Positions 43,808-52,592 of a DNA stretch of 64,000 nucleotides are shown one piece after another. The stretch comes from an uncultured Pelagibacteraceae bacterium (GTDB taxonomy: Bacteria; Pseudomonadota; Alphaproteobacteria; Pelagibacterales; Pelagibacteraceae), in contig CACOLY010000001.1 of assembly GCA_902628195.1 (NCBI GenBank), positions 62,001 to 126,000 of the forward strand, in the 5' to 3' direction. The notes below the pieces were generated by a model, which saw only the letters and a list, made by a program, of their open reading frames with translations, ran no database searches and was not told the DNA's origin. Position numbers and translations under genes: made by a program. Numbering within the stretch: the stretch's first letter is position 1; every line of letters begins with the position of its first letter.

Positions 43808-44692
43808 TTAAGCTGCCTTTGAAGATTTAGTTGTAAAATTTAAATTTTTTAAAGCCTCCATTAAATTTGTTTCTTCTGATTTATTTAAAAGTCTTAATGG
43901 AGGTAAAATATTTTTATAAATTTGATTTTCATGAGAGCAAAAAGTATGTAATCCAGAAATCAAATTATATTTATCAAAAACTTTTCTAACATCACATAAT
44001 TTTTGATTTAATGATTGATCTGTACCTGAAAAAAAATCATCATAAACCTTTCTAGACATTTGAGCTGTCACGTTACAAGTTGCCGTAATTATGCCAGAAC
44101 ATCCTAATTCTAAACCTTTTAATAATTTTAATTCTGATCCTGGGAATACTGAAAAATTTTCTAAATTTAATTTTTCATATAAATTATAACTACTATCTTT
44201 TACACCCACAATTTGGTCAGGAAATTTTTTTACAAGAACGTTGATACATTCTATACTAAACTTGTATCCACTTAATTTTTCAAAATTATAAAGAATTATT
44301 TTACAATCTGGAACTGATTCTAATATTTTTGTATAAAATTCTATTACTTCAGCATCTTCATACTTATAATACGCTGGGGGCATGATGAGAAATTTATCAA
44401 AACTTAATGAAGAAGCTACTTTCATAAAATTGATTGTTTCACCTAATGAATTTAAACCTGTGCCTATTAAATGTTTACTTTTATATTTACTTTTTGACAA
44501 TTCATTTAATAATTTAATTTTTTCTGAGACTGATATTAATTGAGACTGGCCTGTACTGCCGAAAATTGCAGTTCCATGACAACCTTCATCTATTAACTTT
44601 TCAGCATGTTCTATTGTTTTTTTTACATTTAAACTTAAATCAGGATTTAAAACTGACATTGTAGCTGCATAAATTCCACTTATTTTTGTCAT
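43808..44692 (-). CDS. Dihydrodipicolinate synthase/N-acetylneuraminate lyase family aldolase (substrate unknown)
   Basis: GCHGTAIFGSTGQSQLIS, LIMPPAYYKY, IILYNFEKLSGY, IVGVKDSS Schiff-base Lys motif. Confidence 0.88.
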   Translation of the reverse strand: MTKISGIYAATMSVLNPDLSLNVKKTIEHAEKLIDEGCHGTAIFGSTGQSQLISVSEKIKLLNELSKSKYKSKHLIGTGLNSLGETINFMKVASSLSFDKFLIMPPAYYKYEDAEVIEFYTKILESVPDCKIILYNFEKLSGYKFSIECINVLVKKFPDQIVGVKDSSYNLYEKLNLENFSVFPGSELKLLKGLELGCSGIITATCNVTAQMSRKVYDDFFSGTDQSLNQKLCDVRKVFDKYNLISGLHTFCSHENQIYKNILPPLRLLNKSEETNLMEALKNLNFTTKSSKAA

Positions 44693-44741
44693 AATAAAAA
44701 TTTATATAAAAAATATACTTAGTAAAGTTTATAAATACCAT

Positions 44742-45704
44742 ATGAAAATTTTAGCGATTCAGAATAGAATGGGTATTGGAGATACTGTTATTTTTTTACC
44801 TTTTATCAAGGCTCTGTCCAAAAAATATAATTCACCTATTAGTTTACTTGTAAAAGATAGCTCAAAAGCAAACCAATATTTATTTGAAACTGATTATATA
44901 GATGAAATTCTTATTTTAAAAAGAGATAGTAAAAATGACAACACGCATGATGGTTTTTTTGGAAGTTTAAATTTAATTAAAGATTTAAAAAGATATAATT
45001 TTAAAAAAGTTTTTATCTTTAATTCCTCTCTCAGATTTAATCTAATTACACGATTTTCAAATATTCCTGAAATTTACCAATACCCATTATTTAACAAACA
45101 CAAGCAACACATTACAAATACTCCAAAAAAATTCTTAAAAGATAAATTAAATTTAGAAGTAAATGAAGACCCTAATATACAAATCAATAATTTATCTATT
45201 AACAAAACAAAGGAACAATTTAAAATGGAGAATAATGAATTAAATATACTTTTAGGTATAGGTGGATCTGGACCCACAAAAAGAATTCCCTCAAGAGTAT
45301 TTTTAGATGTTATTGAAAAAATTTCTAAAATTAAAAAATGTAAATTTTTCCTTGCCACAGGTAAAGCAAATGAAGAAAGGATTCTGTTAAATGAAATACT
45401 TAATTCAAAATTTAAGGAATTTTGTGTTCCTTTAGATGAATTTTCAATTAAAGAAACTTTACCGATCATTAAAAATTGTGATTTATCGATTTGCAATGAC
45501 TCAAGCTTTAGTCATTTGTCTGCTGCTTTAGATGTTAAAACCATTACTTTAATGGCAGATACTCCTTTGATTTATGGAAGTTACAGCTCAAAAATGTTTC
45601 CTATAATACCTGATGGAGAAAAAACAGTTGGTCATAATACTTTAGGTAAAGAAAAAATTAATCCACAAAAAATTTTTGACAAAATAATTGAAATAATAAA
45701 TTAA
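44742..45704 (+). CDS. Glycosyltransferase family 9 (heptosyltransferase-like)
   Basis: MKILAIQNRMGIGDTVIFLPFIKALSKKY, CDLSICNDSSFSHLSAALDVKTITLM motifs. Confidence 0.9.
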   Translation: MKILAIQNRMGIGDTVIFLPFIKALSKKYNSPISLLVKDSSKANQYLFETDYIDEILILKRDSKNDNTHDGFFGSLNLIKDLKRYNFKKVFIFNSSLRFNLITRFSNIPEIYQYPLFNKHKQHITNTPKKFLKDKLNLEVNEDPNIQINNLSINKTKEQFKMENNELNILLGIGGSGPTKRIPSRVFLDVIEKISKIKKCKFFLATGKANEERILLNEILNSKFKEFCVPLDEFSIKETLPIIKNCDLSICNDSSFSHLSAALDVKTITLMADTPLIYGSYSSKMFPIIPDGEKTVGHNTLGKEKINPQKIFDKIIEIIN

Positions 45705-46204
45705 GAAATATCATTTAAAACTATATCTTTGGCCTCATTAACTATTGAAGAAAGTCTAGATGTTTCGGGAGAAATATCGGGATGAATTTTTTTTTGTATC
45801 TTTACATAAGCCTTATGTACATCATCTTTGGTAACTTTTTTATTCATATCTAAATTTAAAATTTTATATGCTTCTGAAACAGAAATAGATGATTGATTAT
45901 TTGTATTTGTTTGGTTAAAAGAAAATCTTCCTGACCTTCTTAAAGTTTGGATTAATCTAAAGAGTGATATCAATTGAAAAATTGACAAACCTTTTAACTT
46001 TAATAAAGCAAGGCTTGCTAAAGTAAGAGGTAAAGTCAATAAGAATCTGCCACCAATAGCAAATAAAATTGCTAAAAATATTAAACCAACTATTATCAAA
46101 ATTCTTAAAGTTTTAGATATTTTTTTTGATGAAATATTACTTACAAACTTCAACAAGAAATAAAAAATGGTCAATATTAATACTGTATAAATTATTATAT
46201 TCAT
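45701..46204 (-). CDS. Membrane-anchored J-domain protein (TIM14-like)
   Basis: N-terminal TM segments, C-terminal SVSEAYKILNLDMNKKVTKDDVHKAYVKIQKKIHPDISPETSRLSSIVNEAKDIVL; canonical HPD is KIHPD. Confidence 0.88.
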   Translation of the reverse strand: MNIIIYTVLILTIFYFLLKFVSNISSKKISKTLRILIIVGLIFLAILFAIGGRFLLTLPLTLASLALLKLKGLSIFQLISLFRLIQTLRRSGRFSFNQTNTNNQSSISVSEAYKILNLDMNKKVTKDDVHKAYVKIQKKIHPDISPETSRLSSIVNEAKDIVLNDIS

Positions 46205-46217
46205 ATATTTGTACGTT

Positions 46218-48293
46218 ATGAAAATACCACAACTTAAAAAAATACCAGAGTTAAAATCTTGTCACAATATCACATGGGAGGATAATTATAGTTGGGTACA
46301 TCAAAAAAATATTCTAGAAGTTTTAAAAGATAGTTCAAAACTACTTCCTGAAGTTAGAAAATATCTAGAAGAGGAAAATAGTTATACAGAATATAATTTA
46401 AAAGATACTAAAGAGTATCAAAAAAAATTATTTGAAGAAATAAAAGGTAGAATAAAATTAAATGATGAGTCTTTAAAATTCAAAGACACCCAGTATGAAT
46501 ATTGGACAAAAACAACTGCTGAAGGAAATTATTCCATAAAACTCAGAAAAAAATTAAATTCTGATAATGTTGAAGAAATTTGGAATGGAGATAAAGAAAA
46601 AGAAAAATTAAAAACTGAATATTTTGGTGTAGGCGATTTGGAGGTTAGCTACAATGATAAATATTTAGGTTATTCTTTAGATTTAAAAGGTTCGGAATAT
46701 TATACGATATATTTAAGAGATATTTCCTCTAAAAAATTAATTACTGAACAAATAGATGACACAAGTGGAAGTATTACCTTTAGTTTAGATGATAAATATT
46801 TTTTTTACTCAAAACTAGATGAATTTCATAGACCTAGAAAGATTTTTAGACACAAAATAGGATCGTCTCCTAAAAATGATGAACTAATTTTCGAGGAAAA
46901 AAGTGATGCCTTTACTGTTGGGATAAGCTTAAGTTCAGACGAAAAATTTTTTTTTATTACCACTTCCGATCATAATACATCTGAGCAATACTATTTTGAT
47001 GTTAATGAAAATAAACCAAAACCAAAATTAATTAAAAAAAGAAAAAGGGGCATAATTTATTCTGTAAATTCTTGGAATGGTTTATATTATTGTCATACTA
47101 ATGAAAATGCGGAAGATTTTAAAATTGAAAAATGCAATGATTTATCAAAACAAAATTGGGAAATATACATTGCTCCTAAAAATGAAACCCTTATTGGTGG
47201 TCTAATTTTCTTAAATAATTGGATCATTAGAAGTGAAAAATCAAATGCTCTTGGAAAATTATTTGTAAAAAATAATCAAACAGAAATTGAGGAAGAATTA
47301 AATTTTACAGATGAAAAAGTGATTGTACCAAGTGTTTCATTAATACAAAGAGATAGAAATACTGATTTAGTTTATCTTTCTTACTCTTCCCCAAAAACAC
47401 CCAATAAAACTTATTTGTACAATTTAAAAACGAAAGATAAAAAATTAATTAAAGAACAAGAAATTCCATCAGGTCATAGTCCAGATGATTACATTGTGGA
47501 AAGATTAGAATGTCCATCTCATGATGGAAGACTCGTTCCAATTACTATAACAAGACATAAAAAAACAAAAATTGATGGATCGGCTAATTTACTTTTATAC
47601 GGTTACGGATCTTATGGAAGCTCTATGACTCCAGATTTTTCCACAACTAAGTTTAGTTTAGTTGATAGAGATATTATTTGGGTGACCGCTCATATAAGAG
47701 GCGGAATGGAAAGAGGAATGAAATGGTGGAAAGAAGGAAAACTTTTAAATAAAAAAAATACTTTTGAAGACTATATCTTTGTTGCAAAATATCTGATTGA
47801 AAAAAAATATTCATCTAAAGGAAAAATAATTGGTATGGGTGGATCAGCTGGAGGTTTATTAATGGGAGCAGTTGTTAATCAATCACCTGAATTTTTTTTA
47901 GGAGTTATCATGGCTGTACCATTTGTTGATTCTTTAACAACAAATCTTGATCATTCTTTACCATTGACAGTTGGTGAATTCGATGAGTTTGGTAATGCAA
48001 AAGATAATGAGGCACATTTTAAATATATTTTTTCTTACGCTCCATATAACAATATTAAAAAAATGGATTACCCACACATGCTAATTACTACAAGTCTAAG
48101 TGATAATAGGGTATTATTTGATGAACCAACAAAATTCACTGCCAAGCTTAGAGATTTTAAAACAGACAATAATTTACTTCTTCTTAAGACAGAAATGAAC
48201 GCAGGTCATGGTGGTAAATCAGGTCGTGATGGTGCTATCGAAGAAATAGCTTTTGATTATGCATTTGCTCTAAAAATTTCAGAAAAAATTTAA
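46218..48293 (+). CDS. ptrB: Oligopeptidase B (S9 prolyl oligopeptidase family); ATG at 46218 preferred over track start 46209
   Basis: GSYGSSMTPDFS, AHIRGGMERGMKWWKEGKL, GMGGSAGGLLMGAVVNQ catalytic Ser, NAGHGGKSGR. Confidence 0.93.
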   Translation: MKIPQLKKIPELKSCHNITWEDNYSWVHQKNILEVLKDSSKLLPEVRKYLEEENSYTEYNLKDTKEYQKKLFEEIKGRIKLNDESLKFKDTQYEYWTKTTAEGNYSIKLRKKLNSDNVEEIWNGDKEKEKLKTEYFGVGDLEVSYNDKYLGYSLDLKGSEYYTIYLRDISSKKLITEQIDDTSGSITFSLDDKYFFYSKLDEFHRPRKIFRHKIGSSPKNDELIFEEKSDAFTVGISLSSDEKFFFITTSDHNTSEQYYFDVNENKPKPKLIKKRKRGIIYSVNSWNGLYYCHTNENAEDFKIEKCNDLSKQNWEIYIAPKNETLIGGLIFLNNWIIRSEKSNALGKLFVKNNQTEIEEELNFTDEKVIVPSVSLIQRDRNTDLVYLSYSSPKTPNKTYLYNLKTKDKKLIKEQEIPSGHSPDDYIVERLECPSHDGRLVPITITRHKKTKIDGSANLLLYGYGSYGSSMTPDFSTTKFSLVDRDIIWVTAHIRGGMERGMKWWKEGKLLNKKNTFEDYIFVAKYLIEKKYSSKGKIIGMGGSAGGLLMGAVVNQSPEFFLGVIMAVPFVDSLTTNLDHSLPLTVGEFDEFGNAKDNEAHFKYIFSYAPYNNIKKMDYPHMLITTSLSDNRVLFDEPTKFTAKLRDFKTDNNLLLLKTEMNAGHGGKSGRDGAIEEIAFDYAFALKISEKI

Positions 48294-48302
48294 TTTTTCC
48301 AT

Positions 48303-48330
48303 CTTGAATAAATTTAATTAATTCTTATAT
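48303..48330 (+). promoter_or_regulatory. Candidate RpoH (sigma32)-type promoter for hsp20
   Basis: CTTG (48303-48306), 17-nt spacer, CTTATAT (48324-48330): exact match to alphaproteobacterial CTTG-N17-CYTATNT form. Confidence 0.7.
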
Positions 48331-48337
48331 AAAAACA

Positions 48338-48390
48338 GTAAGTCGCCTATTGGGGCTTATATAAACAAACTTGCTTAAAAAAGGAGGATA
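48338..48390 (+). promoter_or_regulatory. hsp20 5' leader with ROSE-like anti-SD pairing (candidate RNA thermometer)
   Basis: UUGCU (48371-48375) opposite AGGAG of the SD (48382-48386) across a 6-nt loop with central G-G, the core arrangement of ROSE elements; an additional upstream hairpin TAAGTC...GGCTTA. Confidence 0.45.
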
Positions 48391-48393
48391 TAC

Positions 48394-48840
48394 ATGACAA
48401 GTAAGGATCTATCTATATTCAACTCATTAAGACCTTTTTCAATTGGTTTTGACGATATGTTTGATCAATTTGAAAATATGTTGGGCAATGGAGGTTTGAC
48501 TATGCAGTCAAATTATCCACCATATAACATTAGAAAAACAGGAAAGGACAATTATGCAATAGAAGTTGCTCTTGCCGGTTTTAATAAAGATGATGTTGAA
48601 GTTGAGTTTGAGGATAATTTATTGACCGTTAGAACTAAACAGGTCAAAAATTCTGAAAACAAAAATGAAGATGGTGAAGTTATTCATAGAGGTATTTCAC
48701 AAAGACAATTTGCTAGGTCATTTACAATTGCAGATGATGTAAAAGTAAATAGTGCACAGTTAAAAGATGGACTTTTAACAGTAGCTTGTGAAAGAATTTT
48801 ACCAGATCATAAGAAAAAAAGACTTATTAAGATTAAATAA
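48394..48840 (+). CDS. Small heat shock protein, Hsp20/alpha-crystallin family
   Basis: YPPYNIRKTGKDNYAIEVALAGFNKDDVEVEFEDNLLTVR, DGLLTVACER alpha-crystallin motifs. Confidence 0.97.
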   Translation: MTSKDLSIFNSLRPFSIGFDDMFDQFENMLGNGGLTMQSNYPPYNIRKTGKDNYAIEVALAGFNKDDVEVEFEDNLLTVRTKQVKNSENKNEDGEVIHRGISQRQFARSFTIADDVKVNSAQLKDGLLTVACERILPDHKKKRLIKIK

Positions 48841-48852
48841 GTGCAAACCTTG

Positions 48853-48874
48853 CTTGTGGGGATTTCCCCACAAG
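48853..48874. terminator. Post-hsp20 hairpin, possible terminator
   Basis: CTTGTGGGG-ATTT-CCCCACAAG, 9-bp GC-rich stem; lacks a long U-tract. Confidence 0.6.
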
Positions 48875-48890
48875 TAAAATCTATAAAATT

Positions 48891-49196
48891 TTAAATACAC
48901 CCGCTCGATGAAAAGCTAATAATAGTATTATTGCTATTTAGTTCAAATTTTCTATCACAAGGGATTCCAAATTTTTTTGATTTGTAAATCAAAACTTTAT
49001 TCCCGATTTCATTCATAAAATCTTCTGTTGGATTTCCTAATTCTATTTTTAATTCATTTAGAGTTTTACCTACTAAACTTCCATACTCTTTATTTTCTTT
49101 TTCAGCTACTGCATCGGATTTTTCTTTAATTGTTTGACAACCAACAAATAGAAAAGAAATGAAGAAAACAATTATTAATTTTTTTAAATTCATCAA
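48891..49196 (-). CDS. Hypothetical lipoprotein
   Basis: Lipobox LFVGC; small secreted protein with LVGKTLNELKIELGNPTEDF. Confidence 0.7.
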   Translation of the reverse strand: MMNLKKLIIVFFISFLFVGCQTIKEKSDAVAEKENKEYGSLVGKTLNELKIELGNPTEDFMNEIGNKVLIYKSKKFGIPCDRKFELNSNNTIISFSSSGCI

Positions 49197-49221
49197 TTTA
49201 TAATATCATATAAAGTAAATA

Positions 49222-49253
49222 TAATAATTAACCTCAGGTTGTAAAAATTATTA
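49222..49253. promoter_or_regulatory. Extended inverted repeat upstream of the NCS2 permease (operator or leader hairpin)
   Basis: TAATAATT-AACCT-C-AGGTT-(gtaaa)-AATTATTA: 12-13 bp of complementarity with one 5-nt bulge; a second inverted repeat AATTGAA (49274-49280)/TTCAATT (49299-49305) follows. Confidence 0.45.
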
Positions 49254-49339
49254 ACTTAACAACAAATTTAATAAATTGAACTAACTGTAAAAGGATTTTT
49301 CAATTAGAATCAAATACTGTACAGAAAAATGGAGGTCTA

Positions 49340-50626
49340 ATGTTAGATAACTACTTTAACTATAAAAAACATAAGACTGATTTTAAAACAGAAGTCGTTG
49401 CCGGAGTTTCTACTTTCTTAACAATGGCATACATAATGTTTTTAAATCCAGTCATATTAGCTGATGGTGGCTTTGATTTTGGTGGTGTATTTACCGCTAC
49501 TGCATGTGCTACGGCACTTGCATGTTTCATTGCTGCTTTTTATGCGAAGACCTGGCCTGTTGGACTTGCACCTGGTATGGGAATAAATGCATTTATTGCA
49601 TACGGTGTTTGTCTTGGAATGGAATATACTCCTGCAGAAGCTTTAGGAGCTGTATTAGTAGCCGGTGTAGTGTTCTTAATAATTTCACTTACACCAATCA
49701 GAGCTTGGTTAATTAACTCAATTCCAAAAAGCTTAAAGCTTGGTATTGGAGCAGGAATAGGAATGTTTCTTGCAATTATTGGATTTGAAATTATGGGATT
49801 AACAGCGGATAATCCTGTAACTTTAGTTCAATTGGGGGATTTATCAAATCCACTTCTTTTACTTGGTGCTGGAGCTTTTGTCTCTATGATAGTTATGGAG
49901 AAAAAAGGGATTAAAGGAAACATAATCATAGGTATACTTGTATTTAGTGCAATAGCTTGGTTAACTGGAGTCGGTAAATTTAATGGTGTTGTGTCTTCAC
50001 CACCACCAATGACTTACTTATTTGAGTTTGATCTTGGTGCTGCTCTATCTGCATCAATGGTTACTGTTGTTTTTACTTTATTCTTTATAGACTTTTTTGA
50101 TACAGCGGGAACACTTACGAGTGTTGCCAATGTAGCCGGAAAAATTGGTAAAGATGGTAAAATTCAAGACATTGACAAAGCTATGCTTTCAGACAGTGTT
50201 TCAACAGTTGCAGGTGCAATGATGGGAACATCTACTGTAACAACATATGTTGAGTCAGCAGCTGGAGTTAAAGCTGGTGGTAAAACTGGAATGACATCTT
50301 TAGTAATAGGTGTGCTTTTCTTACTATGTTTGTTTTTCAGTCCATTAGCTACTAGTTTACCTAAAGAAATTGATGGAGCTGCATTGATTTATATTGCTAC
50401 ACTATTTGTTAGAAATATTACAGATATTGAATGGGACGATATTGCTGAGTCAGGACCTGCTGTCCTTGCTATGTTGGCTATGCCGTTTACTTATTCTATT
50501 TCTCATGGAATAGCTTTAGCTTTTATAGCTTATGCTGCAATCAAAATTCTTACTGGTAAATTTGATGTAAGCCCAGCTATTTGGGTAATTGCTGCACTTA
50601 GTGTTGTAAGTTTTGCAGTAGCTTAA
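49340..50626 (+). CDS. NCS2 family purine permease (AzgA/PbuG type)
   Basis: TEVVAGVSTFLTMAYIMFLNPVIL, APGMGINAFIAYGV, FFDTAGTLTSVA, ESAAGVKAGGKTG motifs. Confidence 0.95.
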   Translation: MLDNYFNYKKHKTDFKTEVVAGVSTFLTMAYIMFLNPVILADGGFDFGGVFTATACATALACFIAAFYAKTWPVGLAPGMGINAFIAYGVCLGMEYTPAEALGAVLVAGVVFLIISLTPIRAWLINSIPKSLKLGIGAGIGMFLAIIGFEIMGLTADNPVTLVQLGDLSNPLLLLGAGAFVSMIVMEKKGIKGNIIIGILVFSAIAWLTGVGKFNGVVSSPPPMTYLFEFDLGAALSASMVTVVFTLFFIDFFDTAGTLTSVANVAGKIGKDGKIQDIDKAMLSDSVSTVAGAMMGTSTVTTYVESAAGVKAGGKTGMTSLVIGVLFLLCLFFSPLATSLPKEIDGAALIYIATLFVRNITDIEWDDIAESGPAVLAMLAMPFTYSISHGIALAFIAYAAIKILTGKFDVSPAIWVIAALSVVSFAVA

Positions 50627-50641
50627 AGAGATAATTTTTAG

Positions 50642-50676
50642 AAAAGGCGGTCTAAATTTTAGATCGCCTTTTTTAT
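50642..50676. terminator. Bidirectional rho-independent terminator
   Basis: AAAAGGCGGTCTAAATTTTAGATCGCCTTTTTT between convergent permease and PRTase genes. Confidence 0.88.
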
Positions 50677-51197
50677 TTTTGGTGTTTTTTTTTAATTTCT
50701 TCAATCCTTATTTCCTCATAAATTTCAAAAGGTTGAACTATCCAAGGATTGCCTTTTAATCTAGTTGCGCAAAAATCAGGCTCAAATGTAGATTTTTGTT
50801 TTTTCCAAAGAGTTGCTGTCTTGATATCATCTATTTTACCTTTAATTGGCTCATATTGTTTTAACCAATCAATACTTTTGTTAAATGTTATCCCTGTATC
50901 CGATAAATCATCACAAAGAAGTATTCTGCCACCCATGTTTGGAGCAATTGAACTCATTTCTCTTGAAAAAACTATATCACCCTGTTCGTCCTCGACACCT
51001 TTTCCACTATATGACTCAACTGCTAAATACGCACATTTCAATTTAAATATTCTGCTCAATACATCGATCATAGGAGCAGCACCTCTCATAATACCAATCA
51101 ATATGTCAGGTTTGTAGCCACTTTCATCAATCATGATAGCTAATTTTTCTACCGTCTTATTATAATCATCCCAGCTAACAATTAATTTTTCTGACAT
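50673..51197 (-). CDS. Purine phosphoribosyltransferase-like protein (Gpt/Hpt type)
   Basis: PDILIGIMRGAAPMIDVLSRIF and PRPP loop ILLCDDLSDTGITFNK. Confidence 0.88.
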   Translation of the reverse strand: MSEKLIVSWDDYNKTVEKLAIMIDESGYKPDILIGIMRGAAPMIDVLSRIFKLKCAYLAVESYSGKGVEDEQGDIVFSREMSSIAPNMGGRILLCDDLSDTGITFNKSIDWLKQYEPIKGKIDDIKTATLWKKQKSTFEPDFCATRLKGNPWIVQPFEIYEEIRIEEIKKKHQK

Positions 51198-51211
51198 TTC
51201 TAGATTATGTT

Positions 51212-52117
51212 TTAAATATAAAAAATAATACCAGCAAGTAATATTAAAGCAATGATTGATCCAAACAAAATACTTGGTTTATTAATATTTCTTCCCCTTA
51301 GATTAAAATAGTGTCTTGCCATTACAGAAATAATTCCAATTAAACATAGAATTAACCAATTATATTTATGATATACTAAAAAACTATAATGTCCTGATAA
51401 CATTATGAATAAAACTAGAAATGTTGAATAATTATTGTGAATTGATCTTTGTTTAGCTGCTATGGACAGGCTTATATCAACTTCTTTATTTTCTTTACTG
51501 CTATTAATAATATTCATTTGGTTTGGAATAATAACTGTTAAAACGTTTGCAAACATATTTGTTCCTATTATCAAACCAACACTTAAGAAAGCAAATTTTG
51601 GCCCAAAAATTTTTGTTAAAACAAAAGATAAAACACATAATAGAATAAACATTGTTAATAAGAATAAAAAACTATTTCTAATCAGACGTGATTTGCATAA
51701 AAAATCATAAATTAACCAAGAAACAAATATAGATAAAACTGAATATATAATTGCTGTAGATGGAGTTAAAGTCATTACTCTTTTATCAACCATTAAAATA
51801 CCAGCATTATAATAATAAATTACTGCAAGTAACAGTATTCCAGTTATAAATGTTAGGTAGCTTTGCCATTTAAATATTACTAATTGATTCAGAAAAATTT
51901 TATTAGGTGATGTTTTAAGTCTTTGTAATTTATAATAAAAACCTGAATGCATTAAATAACCTTCACCATCTATTTCTTCAGATTTAAGATCTTTGTTAAG
52001 TTTGTTATCTAGATAATTAAATAAAAAACTATTCCCTACCCATAGAATTGCAAATAGTACATGTCCCCATCTTAAAATTGCCTCAGACCATTTAAGTGTA
52101 TAGCTAAGTATTTCCAT
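51212..52117 (-). CDS. Membrane urate oxidase-like (PuuD/DUF989 family) lacking the cytochrome c domain
   Basis: Multi-TM: WSEAILRWGHVLFAILWVGNSFLFNYLD, INSSKEN, AAKQRSIHNNYSTFLVLFIMLSGHYSF; ORF ends after the last TM with no CxxCH. Confidence 0.88.
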   Translation of the reverse strand: MEILSYTLKWSEAILRWGHVLFAILWVGNSFLFNYLDNKLNKDLKSEEIDGEGYLMHSGFYYKLQRLKTSPNKIFLNQLVIFKWQSYLTFITGILLLAVIYYYNAGILMVDKRVMTLTPSTAIIYSVLSIFVSWLIYDFLCKSRLIRNSFLFLLTMFILLCVLSFVLTKIFGPKFAFLSVGLIIGTNMFANVLTVIIPNQMNIINSSKENKEVDISLSIAAKQRSIHNNYSTFLVLFIMLSGHYSFLVYHKYNWLILCLIGIISVMARHYFNLRGRNINKPSILFGSIIALILLAGIIFYI

Positions 52118-52588
52118 TTAGTATTTTATTTTGTCCTCTTTATTTTTCCAAATCTCAAATGCCTCTAAAGCTTCATCTCTATGCATTTGTGTCATTTTAA
52201 TTTTTCTGTCATTAATTTCTTTATTCATTTCAGAGTAAATAAATGAATCATCAAAGTCTATATTCTTAGCATCCATTCTGGTGTTAGCATAAAAGATGTT
52301 ATCAATATGAGCCCAATATATCGCTGACAAACACATAGGACACGGCTCACAAGTTGAATATAGATCACATCCTTTTAAAAAAAAATCATTTAAATTTTTA
52401 CATGCATTTCTAATTGCTACAATTTCTGCATGAGCAGTTGGGTCATTATTTGAGGTAACTTGATTAAAACCTTCCGCTATAATTTTGTTTTCTTTAACTA
52501 TTACACAGCCAAATGGCCCACCTTTAGTTTTTGCACTTTGAAGTGATAAATCAATTGCTCTTAACATAAATTTTGATTTATCTTTCAT
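52118..52588 (-). CDS. Guanine deaminase (CMP/dCMP deaminase fold, GuaD type)
   Basis: PTAHAEIVAIRNACK, STCEPCPMCLSAIYWAHIDNIFYAN zinc motifs; purine context. Confidence 0.92.
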   Translation of the reverse strand: MKDKSKFMLRAIDLSLQSAKTKGGPFGCVIVKENKIIAEGFNQVTSNNDPTAHAEIVAIRNACKNLNDFFLKGCDLYSTCEPCPMCLSAIYWAHIDNIFYANTRMDAKNIDFDDSFIYSEMNKEINDRKIKMTQMHRDEALEAFEIWKNKEDKIKY

Positions 52589-52592
52589 ATAA

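Noticed and set aside
45074-45496. Minus-strand ORF of 140 aa inside the GT9 gene
   Set aside because: Long but antisense to a coherent glycosyltransferase; AT-rich codon mirror effect.
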